Part shown: in pieces, positions 42,346 to 52,606 of the stretch
How the letters are laid out: the number at the start of each line of letters is the position of its first letter
Position numbering within the stretch: position 1 is the stretch's first letter
NCBI RefSeq assembly: GCF_900142965.1
Contig: NZ_FRCQ01000029.1
Location: 40,124-104,123 of the forward strand
From: Rhizobacter sp. OV335
GTDB lineage: Bacteria; Pseudomonadota; Gammaproteobacteria; Burkholderiales; Burkholderiaceae_C
Reading direction: 5' to 3'
DNA: 64,000 nucleotides
Notes under the pieces: generated by a model
Databases searched by the model: none
What the model saw: only the letters and a program-made list of their open reading frames with translations
What the model was told of the DNA's origin: nothing
Program-made: the position numbers and the translations under genes

Positions 42346-42990
42346 GTGCGTGTCCTGCTTGCCGCAATCTTCGTGTACGGCGCCATGCTCGGCGCGATCG
42401 GCTGGCTGAGTTCGGCCTACGGAGAAGGCCGATGGCCCGCATGGACCACGGCATTGGCCCCGCTCGTGGTGGTTGCGGCACTCGTGTCGGCGGCGGTGTT
42501 GTTCAACCGCTCCGGCTTCAGGCCGCGCTTTCGGCGCATCTCGCCGGACCAACGGGTTGCTGAACTCGAGGCAAAAGGTTTGCTGCTGCGACAGTCCTTC
42601 CAGGCGCGTCGGGCCTTTGCCGTCGAAGCGTACGAAGACGAGGGGCCCCACTACCTGATCGAGTTGACCGATGGCGGGCCGGCGGACGGGCGGGTTCTCT
42701 ACCTGAACGGACAGTACCTGCACGATCACGAGCCCATCACCGACGATCCGTCGATGAACCAATCGAGAACGTTCCCGTGCACCGAGTTCGAGGTGCTGCG
42801 GCACCGGAAGGCCGGCTGCGTTCTGCAGATCCGATGCGGCGGGACGATGATCGAGCCCGAGCTGATCGCCTCGCGCCGCATCTGGGAGGAGTCCCGGATC
42901 GAGCGACATGAAGACGGAGACCTCATCGCCGACAAGACCTATGACACGCTGAAGCGCGAATGGACTTCTCGAGGCGTCGCCGCATCGTGA
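42346..42990 (+). CDS. Membrane protein with soluble C-terminal domain
   Basis: Encodes 214 residues from a GTG at 42346; GTG 42337 is an alternative. Two membrane segments lie at about 3-22 (VLLAAIFVYGAMLGAIGWL) and 38-57 (ALAPLVVVAALVSAAVLF). The soluble part (FRPRFRRISPDQRVAELEAKGLLLRQSFQARRAFAVEAYEDEGPHYLIELTDG) resembles unnamed proteins with an SH3-like YLIEL segment. The stop overlaps the GTG of the LysR gene. Confidence 0.65.
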   Translation: MRVLLAAIFVYGAMLGAIGWLSSAYGEGRWPAWTTALAPLVVVAALVSAAVLFNRSGFRPRFRRISPDQRVAELEAKGLLLRQSFQARRAFAVEAYEDEGPHYLIELTDGGPADGRVLYLNGQYLHDHEPITDDPSMNQSRTFPCTEFEVLRHRKAGCVLQIRCGGTMIEPELIASRRIWEESRIERHEDGDLIADKTYDTLKREWTSRGVAAS

Positions 42991-43856
42991 GCCAGTCACT
43001 CGACATCGACCTCTTGCGCAGCTTCGTCGCCATCGCCGAGACCGGCGTGCTGGGCCAGGCGGCCGCGCGCGTCGGGCGCACGCAGTCGGCGCTGAGCATG
43101 CAGATGCAGCGGCTGGAGGGCGTGGTCGAGCAGCCGCTGCTGTTCCGCACCGGGCGCGGCGTCACGCTCACCGCTGCCGGCGAACGGCTGCTGGCGCATG
43201 CGGCGCAACTGCTGCGCCTGCATGACGAGACGCTGGCCGAGTTGCGCGGCGAGCAGCTCTCGGGCGTGCTGCGCTTCGGCTGCCCGGACGACTATGCGGT
43301 GGTGTTCCTGCCGCACCTGTTGCGCGGCTTCGCGAGCCTGAACCCGCGCGTGCAGCTGGAGGTGGTGTGCGCGCCGACGCCGCGGCTGCGCGAGCTGCTG
43401 GCGCGGCATGCGATCGACCTGGCGCTGGTGTCGGTGATGGTGTCAGAGACAGGCCAGCCGGACGGCGCTGACGTGATTCGCCGCGAGCCGCTGGTGTGGG
43501 TCGGGCAGCGCGGCGGCCATGCCGCGTCGCTCGACCCGCTGCCGCTCGCGCTGGGCGCGCCGGATGGGTTCGATCACCAGGCGCCGCGGCAGGCGCTCGA
43601 TGCCGCGGGCCGCGCGTACCGGCTCGCCTGCGCGAGCAGCAGCCTGGCCGGGCTGGTCGCGATGGCGCGCTCCGGCCAGGCCATCACGGTGCTCACGCAG
43701 ACCGCCGTGCCCGACGACCTGCAGGTGCTGCCCGCCGATGCCGACCTGCCGGCGCTGCCGACGGTCGGCATCGCGCTGGCCTTCGACCGCGAGCAGCCGT
43801 CGGCGCTGGTGTCGGCCTTCGGCGCGCATGTGCGGCAGGCGCTGCCGCTGGCGTAA
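42987..43856 (+). CDS. LysR-family transcriptional regulator
   Basis: Encodes 289 residues from the GTG at 42987, which overlaps the previous stop as GTGA; ATG 42960 is also in frame. The N-terminal helix-turn-helix is typical (LDIDLLRSFVAIAETGVLGQAAARVGRTQSALSMQMQRLEGVVEQPLLFRTGRGVTLT), followed by a type-2 periplasmic-binding ligand domain. The target is unknown; dgdA, 0.8 kb away, is a possible one but not established. Confidence 0.9.
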   Translation: MSQSLDIDLLRSFVAIAETGVLGQAAARVGRTQSALSMQMQRLEGVVEQPLLFRTGRGVTLTAAGERLLAHAAQLLRLHDETLAELRGEQLSGVLRFGCPDDYAVVFLPHLLRGFASLNPRVQLEVVCAPTPRLRELLARHAIDLALVSVMVSETGQPDGADVIRREPLVWVGQRGGHAASLDPLPLALGAPDGFDHQAPRQALDAAGRAYRLACASSSLAGLVAMARSGQAITVLTQTAVPDDLQVLPADADLPALPTVGIALAFDREQPSALVSAFGAHVRQALPLA

Positions 43857-43908
43857 CGCGGCAGCCGCGGCCGGCTACAGTTCCCTCTCCACCCTGACGG
43901 AGCCCACC

Positions 43909-44313
43909 TTGCACACCGGCACCTGCCTCTGCGGCACCATCCACTACGAGATTGCCGGCCCGATCGGCGCAGCCGTCTACTGCCACTGCTCGCGCTGCCG
44001 CAAGGCGAATGGCGCGGCGTTCGCGGTGACGGCGCCTGTCGCGACGAAAGACCTGCGCTTCGTCTCGGGCGAGGCTGCGCTGAAGAGCTTCAGCACACCC
44101 GAAGGGGTTCACCGCGTGTTCTGTGCCGAATGCGGCTCGCCGATCCTGAGCCGGCGCGATTCCGCGCCCGACATCGTCAGGCTCCGCGTCGGGACCTTGA
44201 CCACGCCGTTGCCGCAGGCGCCTGCGGCGCACATCTTCGTCGGGTCGAAGGCCGAGTGGTTCGGCATCCACGATGGCCTGCCTCAGCATGCCGAGCGGCC
44301 CCTGTCGCCATGA
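43909..44313 (+). CDS. GFA/CENP-V family zinc protein, second copy
   Basis: Encodes 134 residues from a TTG start with GGAG upstream. Zinc ligands are visible in GTCLCGTIHYE, YCHCSRCRKANG and VFCAECGSPI, as in the GFA fold. It differs from the copy at 23709-24104 in length and sequence, so they are not recent duplicates. The stop overlaps the next start as ATGA. Confidence 0.88.
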   Translation: MHTGTCLCGTIHYEIAGPIGAAVYCHCSRCRKANGAAFAVTAPVATKDLRFVSGEAALKSFSTPEGVHRVFCAECGSPILSRRDSAPDIVRLRVGTLTTPLPQAPAAHIFVGSKAEWFGIHDGLPQHAERPLSP

Positions 44314-44810
44314 CACGAAAGCTTGCAGCGCTGCATCTTTCACTGGCGATGCTGATTGCGGGCAGTCCGGGCGTGGCGCCTGCGGCCGACCTCTTCGATG
44401 GACCGAATTGCGACCTGGTGGAACCCCCGGCGGAGGCCGGCGACGTCATCTCCCCCAAGGGCATTCATGGAACGATGTCCGGCCGCATCTTCCCTCGTCT
44501 CTCCAGCATGTCGCCCGACTACACCGGCTGCCAGGTGCTTTGGTCCGTCATCAACAACGGTGCGCGATATCGCTCGCTCATTGCGCTTCGCCATGGCCGC
44601 GTCGAAGCGGTCCGACCGAATCCGCCGGTGCCTCTGTGTGCATCGGGAGAGAAGACCATCGACACCGGATGCTCACCGCGACAGCGGGGGCTTCTGATCT
44701 CGTTTCCCGCAGGTTGCGCCAAACGGACGGTCGACCTGGGAGTCATTCCGGTCGATTGCATGAAAGAGTTTCGGCGCGAAGCTGCCATCTACGACTTGAT
44801 GGAGGAATGA
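44310..44810 (+). CDS. Secreted Cys-containing hypothetical protein
   Basis: Encodes 166 residues. Residues 1-25 are a signal peptide (LHLSLAMLIAGSPGVAPAAD). The mature part has six Cys (for example PNCDLV, TGCQVLW, PLCAS, TGCSP, AGCAK, VDCMK), so three disulfides are possible and the protein is probably periplasmic. No family is known. It is coupled to the GFA gene by a 4-bp overlap. Confidence 0.65.
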   Translation: MTRKLAALHLSLAMLIAGSPGVAPAADLFDGPNCDLVEPPAEAGDVISPKGIHGTMSGRIFPRLSSMSPDYTGCQVLWSVINNGARYRSLIALRHGRVEAVRPNPPVPLCASGEKTIDTGCSPRQRGLLISFPAGCAKRTVDLGVIPVDCMKEFRREAAIYDLMEE

Positions 44811-44871
44811 CGCACGCGTCGAAGCGAAAGGAGAGGCGGCGACGGCCGCCGCCAACCGCGAGACCATCTCG

Positions 44872-44900
44872 CGGGACGGGCGCCGATCTCGCCCGTCCCG
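44872..44900. terminator. Strong hairpin between convergent genes
   Basis: CGGGACGGGCG (44872-44882) and CGCCCGTCCCG (44890-44900) form a perfect 11-bp stem with a 7-base loop. It lies between the stops at 44810 (+) and 44921 (-). No U-run follows on either strand, so it may stop transcription only weakly or with Rho. A second palindrome CCTGAT-CTG-ATCAGG lies right after it. Confidence 0.5.
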
Positions 44901-44920
44901 GCGCCTGATGCCTGATCTGA

Positions 44921-45844
44921 TCAGGGGGTCGTGCTGCTCGCCGACGAAGCCGGCGGCGACGGCGGGGTCGGCGTCGGCTTGACCAGCGCGGTGGCCTGCC
45001 AGGTGCCGGTGTCGTCGGTCGCCGGACCGGCGAGCGTGCCTGCCAGGCTGCCGTCGGCCGCCAGCGTGCCGGTGCCGGTCAGCACCGTGCTGCCGGCCGT
45101 GAGCTTCAGCGTCAGGCTGCCGTCGGCCGCTTGCGTGCCGGTCACGTCGTAGACCGTCTTGCGACCGTGCTGCTTGCCGCCATGGCTGCCCCAGGGCGTG
45201 ATGCTGCTCGCGTCGCCGCCGGCTGCCGTCACCTTCTCCTGGTAGCTCGTCACCAGCGCGGTGCTGTCGGTCTTGAACTGCTCGCTGCGGGTCTTCACCG
45301 CATCGATGAAGGTCTTGATCGCGGCACGCTGGGCCTCGTTCAGGCGGTGGCCGGCATCGGGCGTCGCGGCGGCTTCGAGCGCGGCCTTCAGCGTCGCCTG
45401 CAGGGCCTCGACGTCGGTCTTGTAGGCCGTCTTCAGCGCTTCCAGTGCGGTGGCGAATTCGGCTTGCAGCGCGATCACCGCATCGCTCGGCGTGGCGGTC
45501 AGCTTGCCGCCGATCAGCTTGCCGGTGAGGGCGGTCGTGCCGTCGTCCTGCGCGACGCTCTGCAGCACCAGCGTGCCGTCGAGCGCCTGGCCGGCATCGG
45601 TGCCGGCGGCGATCTTGGCCGCGAAGGTGTACAGCGCCGCCTCGACATGGCTGCCGTTGAAGCGGCTGCCTTCACCGGTGGTGGTCTTCACCGACAGGCC
45701 GGCCGCCGACTCGCTGACGGTGACCGATGCGGCGCTGGCGGATCCATCGTCCGTGCTCTTGTCGGCGCCGCCGCAACCGAAGAGCAGGGCGCTGGCCAGG
45801 GCCAGGGCGGACCATTTGAATGCGGGGGCGTATTTCGATGTCAT
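44921..45844 (-). CDS. Putative lipoprotein with repeat-rich C-terminus
   Basis: Encodes 307 residues; GAGGAG precedes the ATG at 45844. The signal peptide ends in a lipobox (ALLFGCGG), so it should be lipid-anchored. The mature protein has Ala/Thr-rich helical stretches (ALQAEFATALEALKTAYKTDVEALQATLKAALEAA) and then beta-type repeats (TGTQAADGSLTLKLTAGSTVLTGTGTLAADGSLAGTL). It ends in a Pro/Ser tail. No family is recognised; probably an envelope protein. Confidence 0.65.
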   Translation of the reverse strand: MTSKYAPAFKWSALALASALLFGCGGADKSTDDGSASAASVTVSESAAGLSVKTTTGEGSRFNGSHVEAALYTFAAKIAAGTDAGQALDGTLVLQSVAQDDGTTALTGKLIGGKLTATPSDAVIALQAEFATALEALKTAYKTDVEALQATLKAALEAAATPDAGHRLNEAQRAAIKTFIDAVKTRSEQFKTDSTALVTSYQEKVTAAGGDASSITPWGSHGGKQHGRKTVYDVTGTQAADGSLTLKLTAGSTVLTGTGTLAADGSLAGTLAGPATDDTGTWQATALVKPTPTPPSPPASSASSTTP

Positions 45845-46022
45845 GTTCGAACTCCTCTGATGGCGTTGTGGGTCTTGGGCAGCGCAATGTAGGAGGCCGA
45901 TCGCACGCTGTCGCGGCTTCGTAAGCCGCTTCGGCCTGCACTTACCAAATGCGGCAGAAGCGGGCGAAGTGCTTACGCACTGCACCGAAATCACACGACT
46001 GTGTCGCCGCTGAAATGAACGG

Positions 46023-47201
46023 TCACCGTGCCGGTTCGGCCTGCGCGGTCTCGCCGCGGTGGGTCCATCCCGGCACGTTGACGAAGTAGCGCAGCGCCCG
46101 GCCCTGGCCCGTCGTCCACAACAGCCGCTGCCGCACCAGGTCGGCCAGGTCGCGGGTGGCGGTCGGCTTCGACGCGCTGGTGAGCCGGATGTATTTCTCG
46201 GCGTTCAGGCCATCGGCAAAGCCGCCGTCGCCGTCGTCGAGCAACCGCTGCAGCACCGTGCGCTGGCGTTCGTTGAGTTCGAGGCCGGACTGCCGCGACC
46301 AGAACCTCGCCTTCTCGATCGCACGATCGATCACCTGGCTCGAGCGCTCGCACGCCAGCGCGAACTGCTGCGCGAACCACAGCACCCACTCGGTCGCGTC
46401 GCCGTTGCCGCGCTGGGCGACGTTCAGCGCGTCGTAGTAGCCCTTGCGAGACGCGAGCAGTTGGCGCGACAGGCTGTACAGCCGCACCGGAACGCGGTGG
46501 TCTTGCGCGATCGCCATGTCGACGAGGGCGCGGCCGACGCGGCCGTTGCCGTCTTCGAACGGATGGATGGTCTCGAACCAGAGGTGGGCCAGCGCGGCAC
46601 GCGCCAGCCCGTCGAGCGGAGGCAGGCGACCCGGCACCGGCGTGGTCTTCGCGAACCACGCGAGAAAGCGGTCCATCTCTTTCGCGACCCGGCGTGACGG
46701 CGGGGCGTCGTAGCTGACGACCTCGTGGCCGGCCGGGCCGGTCACGATCTGCATCGGCCCGGACCGAAAGCGGCCCACGGCCATGGGGCGGATGCCGCTC
46801 GCCCCGCCGGCAAACAGCGCCGACTGCCAGCGCTGCAGGCGCTCGCCGTCGAGCGGCGCCGCAAACCCGTTCATCGCATCGTCGAGCACCTCGACCAGGC
46901 CCTCGACATGGTGATCGCGCGGACCGGTCGCGTCCAGGCCGAGCTGGCGCATCACCGAGGACCGCACCGCGGCGAGGTCGAGGCGCTCGCCCTGGATGGC
47001 GGCGGTGGAGATCACTTCGTCTTCCATCAGTTCGCGCGCGACCTGGCCGTCGCGCTCGATGCCGATCGCCAGGGCCTTGCCTTCGACCACGCCCTGCAGG
47101 CGGCGGGCGTGCGCCAGCGCAGGCCCCACCCGCTGGTGGTCGAAGGTCAGCGCGGGCCAGCTCGGCCGCTGCCAGACATAGAAGCGCTTGGTGGAAACCA
47201 T
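46023..47201 (-). CDS. Fic-family protein (DUF4172-Fic-winged helix)
   Basis: Encodes 392 residues. The N-terminal 110 residues are the DUF4172 region (WPALTFDHQRVGPALAHARRLQGVV). The Fic core carries HPFEDGNGR with H213, the active site that transfers AMP from ATP to a protein hydroxyl. The inhibitory-helix region reads STAAIQGE (65-72), with Gln where the autoinhibitory Glu of SxxxE(G/N) would be. The C-terminal 90 residues look like a winged helix (LNERQRTVLQRLL), so it may bind DNA. An inverted repeat spans the start codon. Confidence 0.9.
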   Translation of the reverse strand: MVSTKRFYVWQRPSWPALTFDHQRVGPALAHARRLQGVVEGKALAIGIERDGQVARELMEDEVISTAAIQGERLDLAAVRSSVMRQLGLDATGPRDHHVEGLVEVLDDAMNGFAAPLDGERLQRWQSALFAGGASGIRPMAVGRFRSGPMQIVTGPAGHEVVSYDAPPSRRVAKEMDRFLAWFAKTTPVPGRLPPLDGLARAALAHLWFETIHPFEDGNGRVGRALVDMAIAQDHRVPVRLYSLSRQLLASRKGYYDALNVAQRGNGDATEWVLWFAQQFALACERSSQVIDRAIEKARFWSRQSGLELNERQRTVLQRLLDDGDGGFADGLNAEKYIRLTSASKPTATRDLADLVRQRLLWTTGQGRALRYFVNVPGWTHRGETAQAEPAR

Positions 47202-47240
47202 GAGCCGAATTCTAGGGGTCTCGGCTCAAATCATGAGCCG
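47201..47240. promoter_or_regulatory. Putative operator of the Fic gene
   Basis: TGAGCCGA (47201-47208) and TCGGCTCA (47221-47228) are perfect inverted arms 20 bp apart. A third half-site TGAGCCG lies at 47234-47240. The first arm touches the fic start codon, so binding of a regulator, perhaps the Fic protein itself, would block its expression. Confidence 0.55.
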
Positions 47241-47348
47241 CAAACAGGGCGTGGCACACAGCTTGCAACCCTGTCGGTCTTCTGCCAGAGAACACAAATA
47301 TGTCGTTGAGTTCATGTTTGCACGCGCTTCGCTGAAGCGCCTGCGGCG

Positions 47349-48079
47349 ATGACCTGGTCCCTCATCGCGCGCGACGGCCAGGGGCGTTTCGGTGTCGCGA
47401 TCGCGAGCCGCTTTCTCGCGGTCGGTGCGCTGTGCGTGCACACGCGGCGCGATGTCGGTGCGTTGTCGACCCAGGCCCTGATGAACCCGCTGTACGGTGC
47501 TGCGGGCCTGGCGCGGCTGTCCGACGGCCAATCGGCCGAGCACGCACTGCAGCAGCTGCTGGCCGGTGACGAGGGCCGCGCGCACCGCCAGGTTCACCTG
47601 ATGCCCGCGACCGGCGCACCGGCCGCGCACACCGGCAGCCGGTGCATCGACTGGTGCGGCCACCAGCTGTTCGACGACTTCAGCGTGGCCGGCAACATGC
47701 TCGCCGGACCGCAGGTGATCGAGGCGACCGCGCAGGCGTATCGCGAATCCCATTCGCTGCCCTTCGCCGAACGCTTGCTGGTCGCGATGGAGGCCGGCGA
47801 TGCGGCCGGCGGCGACAAGCGCGGCAAGCAGGCCGCTGCGCTGCGTGTGCACGCCGACGAAGACCACCCGCAGCTCGACCTGCGCGTCGACGACCACGCC
47901 GAACCGCTCGCCGAACTGCAGCGCCTCTACGCCAAGAGCCTGGAGCGCTACCAGCCCTTCATCGCCTGCCTGGCAGGCCGCCACGACCCGGTCGGGTTGA
48001 CCGACCGCGCCGAGATCGAGGCGCGCATCGAGCGCTTCCGGTCCTCGCTGCAAGACAAGGCCTTGAAGGACACCACGCC

Positions 48080-48083
<4 letters not shown>
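47349..48083 (+). CDS. DUF1028 protein
   Basis: Encodes 244 residues of DUF1028, an Ntn-hydrolase-like family often found with peptide transporters. It shows the family start [29 protein letters not shown] and [21 protein letters not shown], then [23 protein letters not shown]. The C-terminal part ([23 protein letters not shown]) is a known extension. It is the first gene of an operon and overlaps the ATPase gene by 4 bp, so a role in handling the imported peptide is likely. Confidence 0.88.
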
Positions 48084-49047
<964 letters not shown>

Positions 49048-49051
<4 letters not shown>

Positions 49052-50118
49052 CTGACACCATGAGCGATCCGTTGTTGAAGGTCGAGGGCCTGGTCAAGCA
49101 CTTCCCGGTGCGCCGCGGGCTGTTCGGCCGCGCGAAGGGCGCGGTGCGCGCGGTCGATGGCGTCGACCTGGTGATCGAGCGCGGCGAGACGCTGGGCGTG
49201 GTCGGCGAATCCGGCTGCGGCAAGTCGACGCTCGGCCGGCTGGTGCTGCGGCTGATCGAGCCGAGCGCCGGTCGCGTGCGCTTCGACGGGCAAGACCTCG
49301 GCACGCTCGACGCCGCCGCGTTGCGCGCCCGGCGCCGCGCAATGCAGATCATCTTCCAGGACCCGTTCTCGTCGCTGAATCCGCGCATGACGGTCGGCCA
49401 GACGCTCGCCGAGCCGCTGATGCTGCACGGCCTGCACACCGGCCGGCACCGCGAGCGCGTGGCCGAGCTGCTGCACACCGTGGGGCTCGCGCCCGAGCAT
49501 GCGCAGCGCTTTCCGCACGAGTTCTCCGGCGGGCAGCGCCAGCGCATCGGCATCGCGCGGGCGCTGGCGGTCGAGCCGCGGCTGATCGTCTGCGACGAAG
49601 CGGTGTCTGCCCTCGATGTGTCGGTGCAGGCGCAGGTGGTGAACCTGCTGCAGGACCTGCAGCGCCGCTTCGGCATCGCCTACCTGTTCATCGCGCACGA
49701 CCTGGCGGTGGTCAAGCACATCGCGACGCGCGTCGCAGTGATGTACCTCGGCCGCGTGGTCGAGCTGGCCGACAAGCGCGCGCTGTTCGCGGCGCCGCGG
49801 CATCCGTACACGCAGGCGCTGCTGTCGGCGATTCCGGTGCCGGAACCGGGGCTGCAGCGCCAGCGCGTGCTGTTGGCCGGCGACGTGCCGAGTCCCGTCA
49901 ACCCGCCCACCGGTTGCCATTTCCACACGCGTTGTGCGCATGCACGCGAGCGCTGTGCGCAGCAGACCCCGGTGCTGGAGCTGCACGACGGCCATGCGGT
50001 CGCCTGCCATTTCTGGCGCGAGCTGCCGGCACCGCCGCCGCTGAAGCCGGCGACCGCGACCACGCCCGCCAGCATCCGCCTCGCCCGCCTGCAGGCGGCT
50101 TTCGAACCCACCCCTTGA
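49048..50118 (+). CDS. Peptide ABC transporter ATPase, DppF/OppF type
   Basis: Encodes 356 residues. Walker A GESGCGKS, signature FSGGQRQR, Walker [13 protein letters not shown] and the C-terminal tail [13 protein letters not shown] are present, as in DppF and OppF. The last 30 residues extend beyond the usual end. It forms the ATPase heterodimer with the product of the previous gene. Confidence 0.95.
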
Positions 50119-50140
50119 TCTGTTGTTCCCGGAGTTCACG

Positions 50141-51655
50141 ATGACGTCCCTGATGACCCGATGGATCCCCACGCTGCTGCTGGCGGCCGTGCCCTTGTTG
50201 ACGCAGGCGCAGACGCTGCGCGTCGGCCTGGCCGAAGACCCCGACGTGCTCGATCCGTCGCTCTCGCGCAGCTTCGTCGGCCGCGTCGTGTTCAGCGCGC
50301 TGTGCGACAAGCTGTTCGATGTCGACGAGAAGCTCGCGATCCAGCCGCAGCTGGCCACCGGCTACGAATGGTCGGCCGACAGCAAGACGCTGACGCTGAA
50401 GCTGCGCCCCGGCGTCACCTTCCACGACGGCGAGAAGTTCGACGCCGCGGCCGTCAAGTTCAACATCGAGCGCCACAAGACGCTGCCCGGCTCGAACCGC
50501 CGCGGCGAGCTGGCACCGGTCGCCACCGTCGACGTGGTGGACCCGCTGACGGTGAAGCTGAACCTGTCGGCGCCGTTCTCGCCGCTGCTCGCGCAGCTGG
50601 CCGACCGCGCCGGCATGATGGTGTCGCCGAAGGCCGCTCAGGCGGCCGGCGACAAGTTCGGCACGAAGCCGGTGTGCGCCGGGCCGTTCAGGTTCGTCGA
50701 GCGCGTCGCGCAGGACCGCATGGTGTTCGAGCGCTACCCGCCCTACTGGAACAAGGACGTGATCCACTTCGACAAGATCGTCTACACGCCGATCCCCGAC
50801 GCGACGGTGCGGCTGGCCAACCTGAAATCCGGCCAGCTCGATTTCATCGAGCGCGTCGCCTCCAGCGACATGGAGAAGCTGCAGTCCGACAAGAAGCTGA
50901 AGACCTCGCGCATCACCGAGATCGGCTACCAGGGCATCACGATCAACCTCGCGAAGAGCGAGAAGGCGAAGCAGAACCCGCTGGGGCGCGACGCCCGCGT
51001 GCGCGAAGCCTTCGAGCTGTCGCTCGACCGCCAGGGCATCGCGCAGGTGGTGATGGACAACGAGGCGACGGTGGGCAACCAGTGGGTCGCGCCGGGCAAC
51101 GCCTGGTACGCGAAGAACGTGCCGGTGCCCAAGCGCGACATCCCGCGCGCGAAGGCCTTGCTGAAGGAAGCCGGCATTCCGAACCCGAGTTTCACGCTGG
51201 TGACGCCGACCACGTCGGACGCGCAGCGCCTGGCATTGGTGGTGCAGGCGATGACGCGCGAGGCCGGCTTCGACGTGAAGATCCAGGCCGCCGAGTTCGC
51301 GACCTCGCTGAACCTCGCCGACAAGGGCGACTTCGAGGCGCTGGTGCTCGCGTGGAGCGGCCGCGCCGATCCGGACGGCAACCTGTTCAGCTTCCACGGC
51401 TGCAAGCAGCCGCTGAACTACGCCGGGTATTGCGATGCCGAGACCGATGCGCTGCTGAACCAGTCGCGTGCGCTGCGCGACCCGGCCGAGCGCAAGAAGG
51501 TGTTCGAGCAGGTCGCCGCGCGCGTGCTGAAGGAGCGGCCGATCGTCTACCTGTACCACCGCAACTGGCTGTGGGCCTACAACGCGAAGCTCGGCGGCGT
51601 GCGCAACGTGCCCGACGGGCTGCTGCGCGTCAGCGGCCTGAAACTTACGCCGTGA
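50141..51655 (+). CDS. Periplasmic peptide-binding protein (SBP family 5)
   Basis: Encodes 504 residues; GGAG precedes the ATG. Residues 1-23 are a signal peptide (IPTLLLAAVPLLTQAQ). The mature protein follows the family-5 layout: TLRVGLAEDPDVLDPSLSRSFVGRVVF, TLKLRPGVTFHDGEKFDAAAVKFNIER, and the C-terminal domain ending in YHRNWLWAYNAKLGGV. It captures a peptide or related substrate and hands it to the permeases. The neighbouring gamma-glutamyltransferase points to gamma-glutamyl compounds. Confidence 0.94.
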   Translation: MTSLMTRWIPTLLLAAVPLLTQAQTLRVGLAEDPDVLDPSLSRSFVGRVVFSALCDKLFDVDEKLAIQPQLATGYEWSADSKTLTLKLRPGVTFHDGEKFDAAAVKFNIERHKTLPGSNRRGELAPVATVDVVDPLTVKLNLSAPFSPLLAQLADRAGMMVSPKAAQAAGDKFGTKPVCAGPFRFVERVAQDRMVFERYPPYWNKDVIHFDKIVYTPIPDATVRLANLKSGQLDFIERVASSDMEKLQSDKKLKTSRITEIGYQGITINLAKSEKAKQNPLGRDARVREAFELSLDRQGIAQVVMDNEATVGNQWVAPGNAWYAKNVPVPKRDIPRAKALLKEAGIPNPSFTLVTPTTSDAQRLALVVQAMTREAGFDVKIQAAEFATSLNLADKGDFEALVLAWSGRADPDGNLFSFHGCKQPLNYAGYCDAETDALLNQSRALRDPAERKKVFEQVAARVLKERPIVYLYHRNWLWAYNAKLGGVRNVPDGLLRVSGLKLTP

Positions 51656-51662
51656 TGCACTG

Positions 51663-52604
51663 ATGTTCGAGTACCTCGTCAAGCGCGTCGCGACGCTGCT
51701 GCCGACGCTGCTGTTCGTCTCGATGCTGATCTTCGGGCTGCAGCAGCTGCTGCCCGGCGACCCGGCCAAGATCCTGGCCGGCGAAGACCAGGATCCGACG
51801 GTGGTGGCCTACCTGCGCACCAAGCTGCACCTCGACGAGCCGCTGCCGCTGCGCTACGCCCACTGGGTCGGTGGCGTGCTGCAGGGCGACCTCGGCGAAT
51901 CGGTGCGCAACCAGCAGCCGGTGACCGAGCTGATCCTGCAGAAGCTGCCGGTCACGGTGGAGCTGGCGCTGCTGGCGATGGCGATCGCGCTCGCGATCGG
52001 CATCCCGTCGGGCATCGTCTCGGCGGTGGGGCGCGGCACGGCCTGGGACTGGGCGGCCAACGCGTTCGCGCTGTGGGGCATCTCGACGCCGAACTTCTGG
52101 CTCGGCATCCTGATGATCCTGCTGTTCTCGGTGCAGCTCGGCTGGTTGCCGGCATCGGGCTACGTCAGCCCGTTCGAGGACCTGGGCGCCAACCTGGCCG
52201 CGATGATCATGCCGGCCTTCGTGCTCGGCAACGCGATCGCCGCGGTGCTGATGCGCCACACGCGCAGCGCGATGCTGCAGGTGATGTCGGCCGACTACGT
52301 GCGCACCGCGCGCGCCAAGGGCCTGAGCGAGCGCACCGTGGTGCTGAAGCACGCGCTGCGCAATGCGCTGACGCCGATCATCACGCTGGGCGCGCTGGAG
52401 CTGGGCACGCTGCTGTCGGGTGCGGTGCTGACCGAGCAGGTGTTCACGATCCCGGGCTTCGGCAAGCTGGTGGTCGATGCGGTGTTCAATCGCGACTACG
52501 CGGTGGTGCAGGGCGTGGTGCTCGTCACCGCGTCGGCGTACATGCTGCTCAACCTGCTGGCCGACCTGGCCTACTTTGCGGTCAACCCGCGACTGAGGCG
52601 CTGA
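51663..52604 (+). CDS. Peptide ABC transporter permease, DppB/OppB type
   Basis: Encodes 313 residues with six membrane helices. The start VKRVATLLPTLLFVSMLIFGLQQLLPGDPA is the DppB N-terminal signature, and the EAA loop is at YVRTARAKGLSERTVVLKHALRNALTPIITLG. It pairs with the next permease. Confidence 0.95.
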   Translation: MFEYLVKRVATLLPTLLFVSMLIFGLQQLLPGDPAKILAGEDQDPTVVAYLRTKLHLDEPLPLRYAHWVGGVLQGDLGESVRNQQPVTELILQKLPVTVELALLAMAIALAIGIPSGIVSAVGRGTAWDWAANAFALWGISTPNFWLGILMILLFSVQLGWLPASGYVSPFEDLGANLAAMIMPAFVLGNAIAAVLMRHTRSAMLQVMSADYVRTARAKGLSERTVVLKHALRNALTPIITLGALELGTLLSGAVLTEQVFTIPGFGKLVVDAVFNRDYAVVQGVVLVTASAYMLLNLLADLAYFAVNPRLRR

Positions 52605-52606
52605 CG

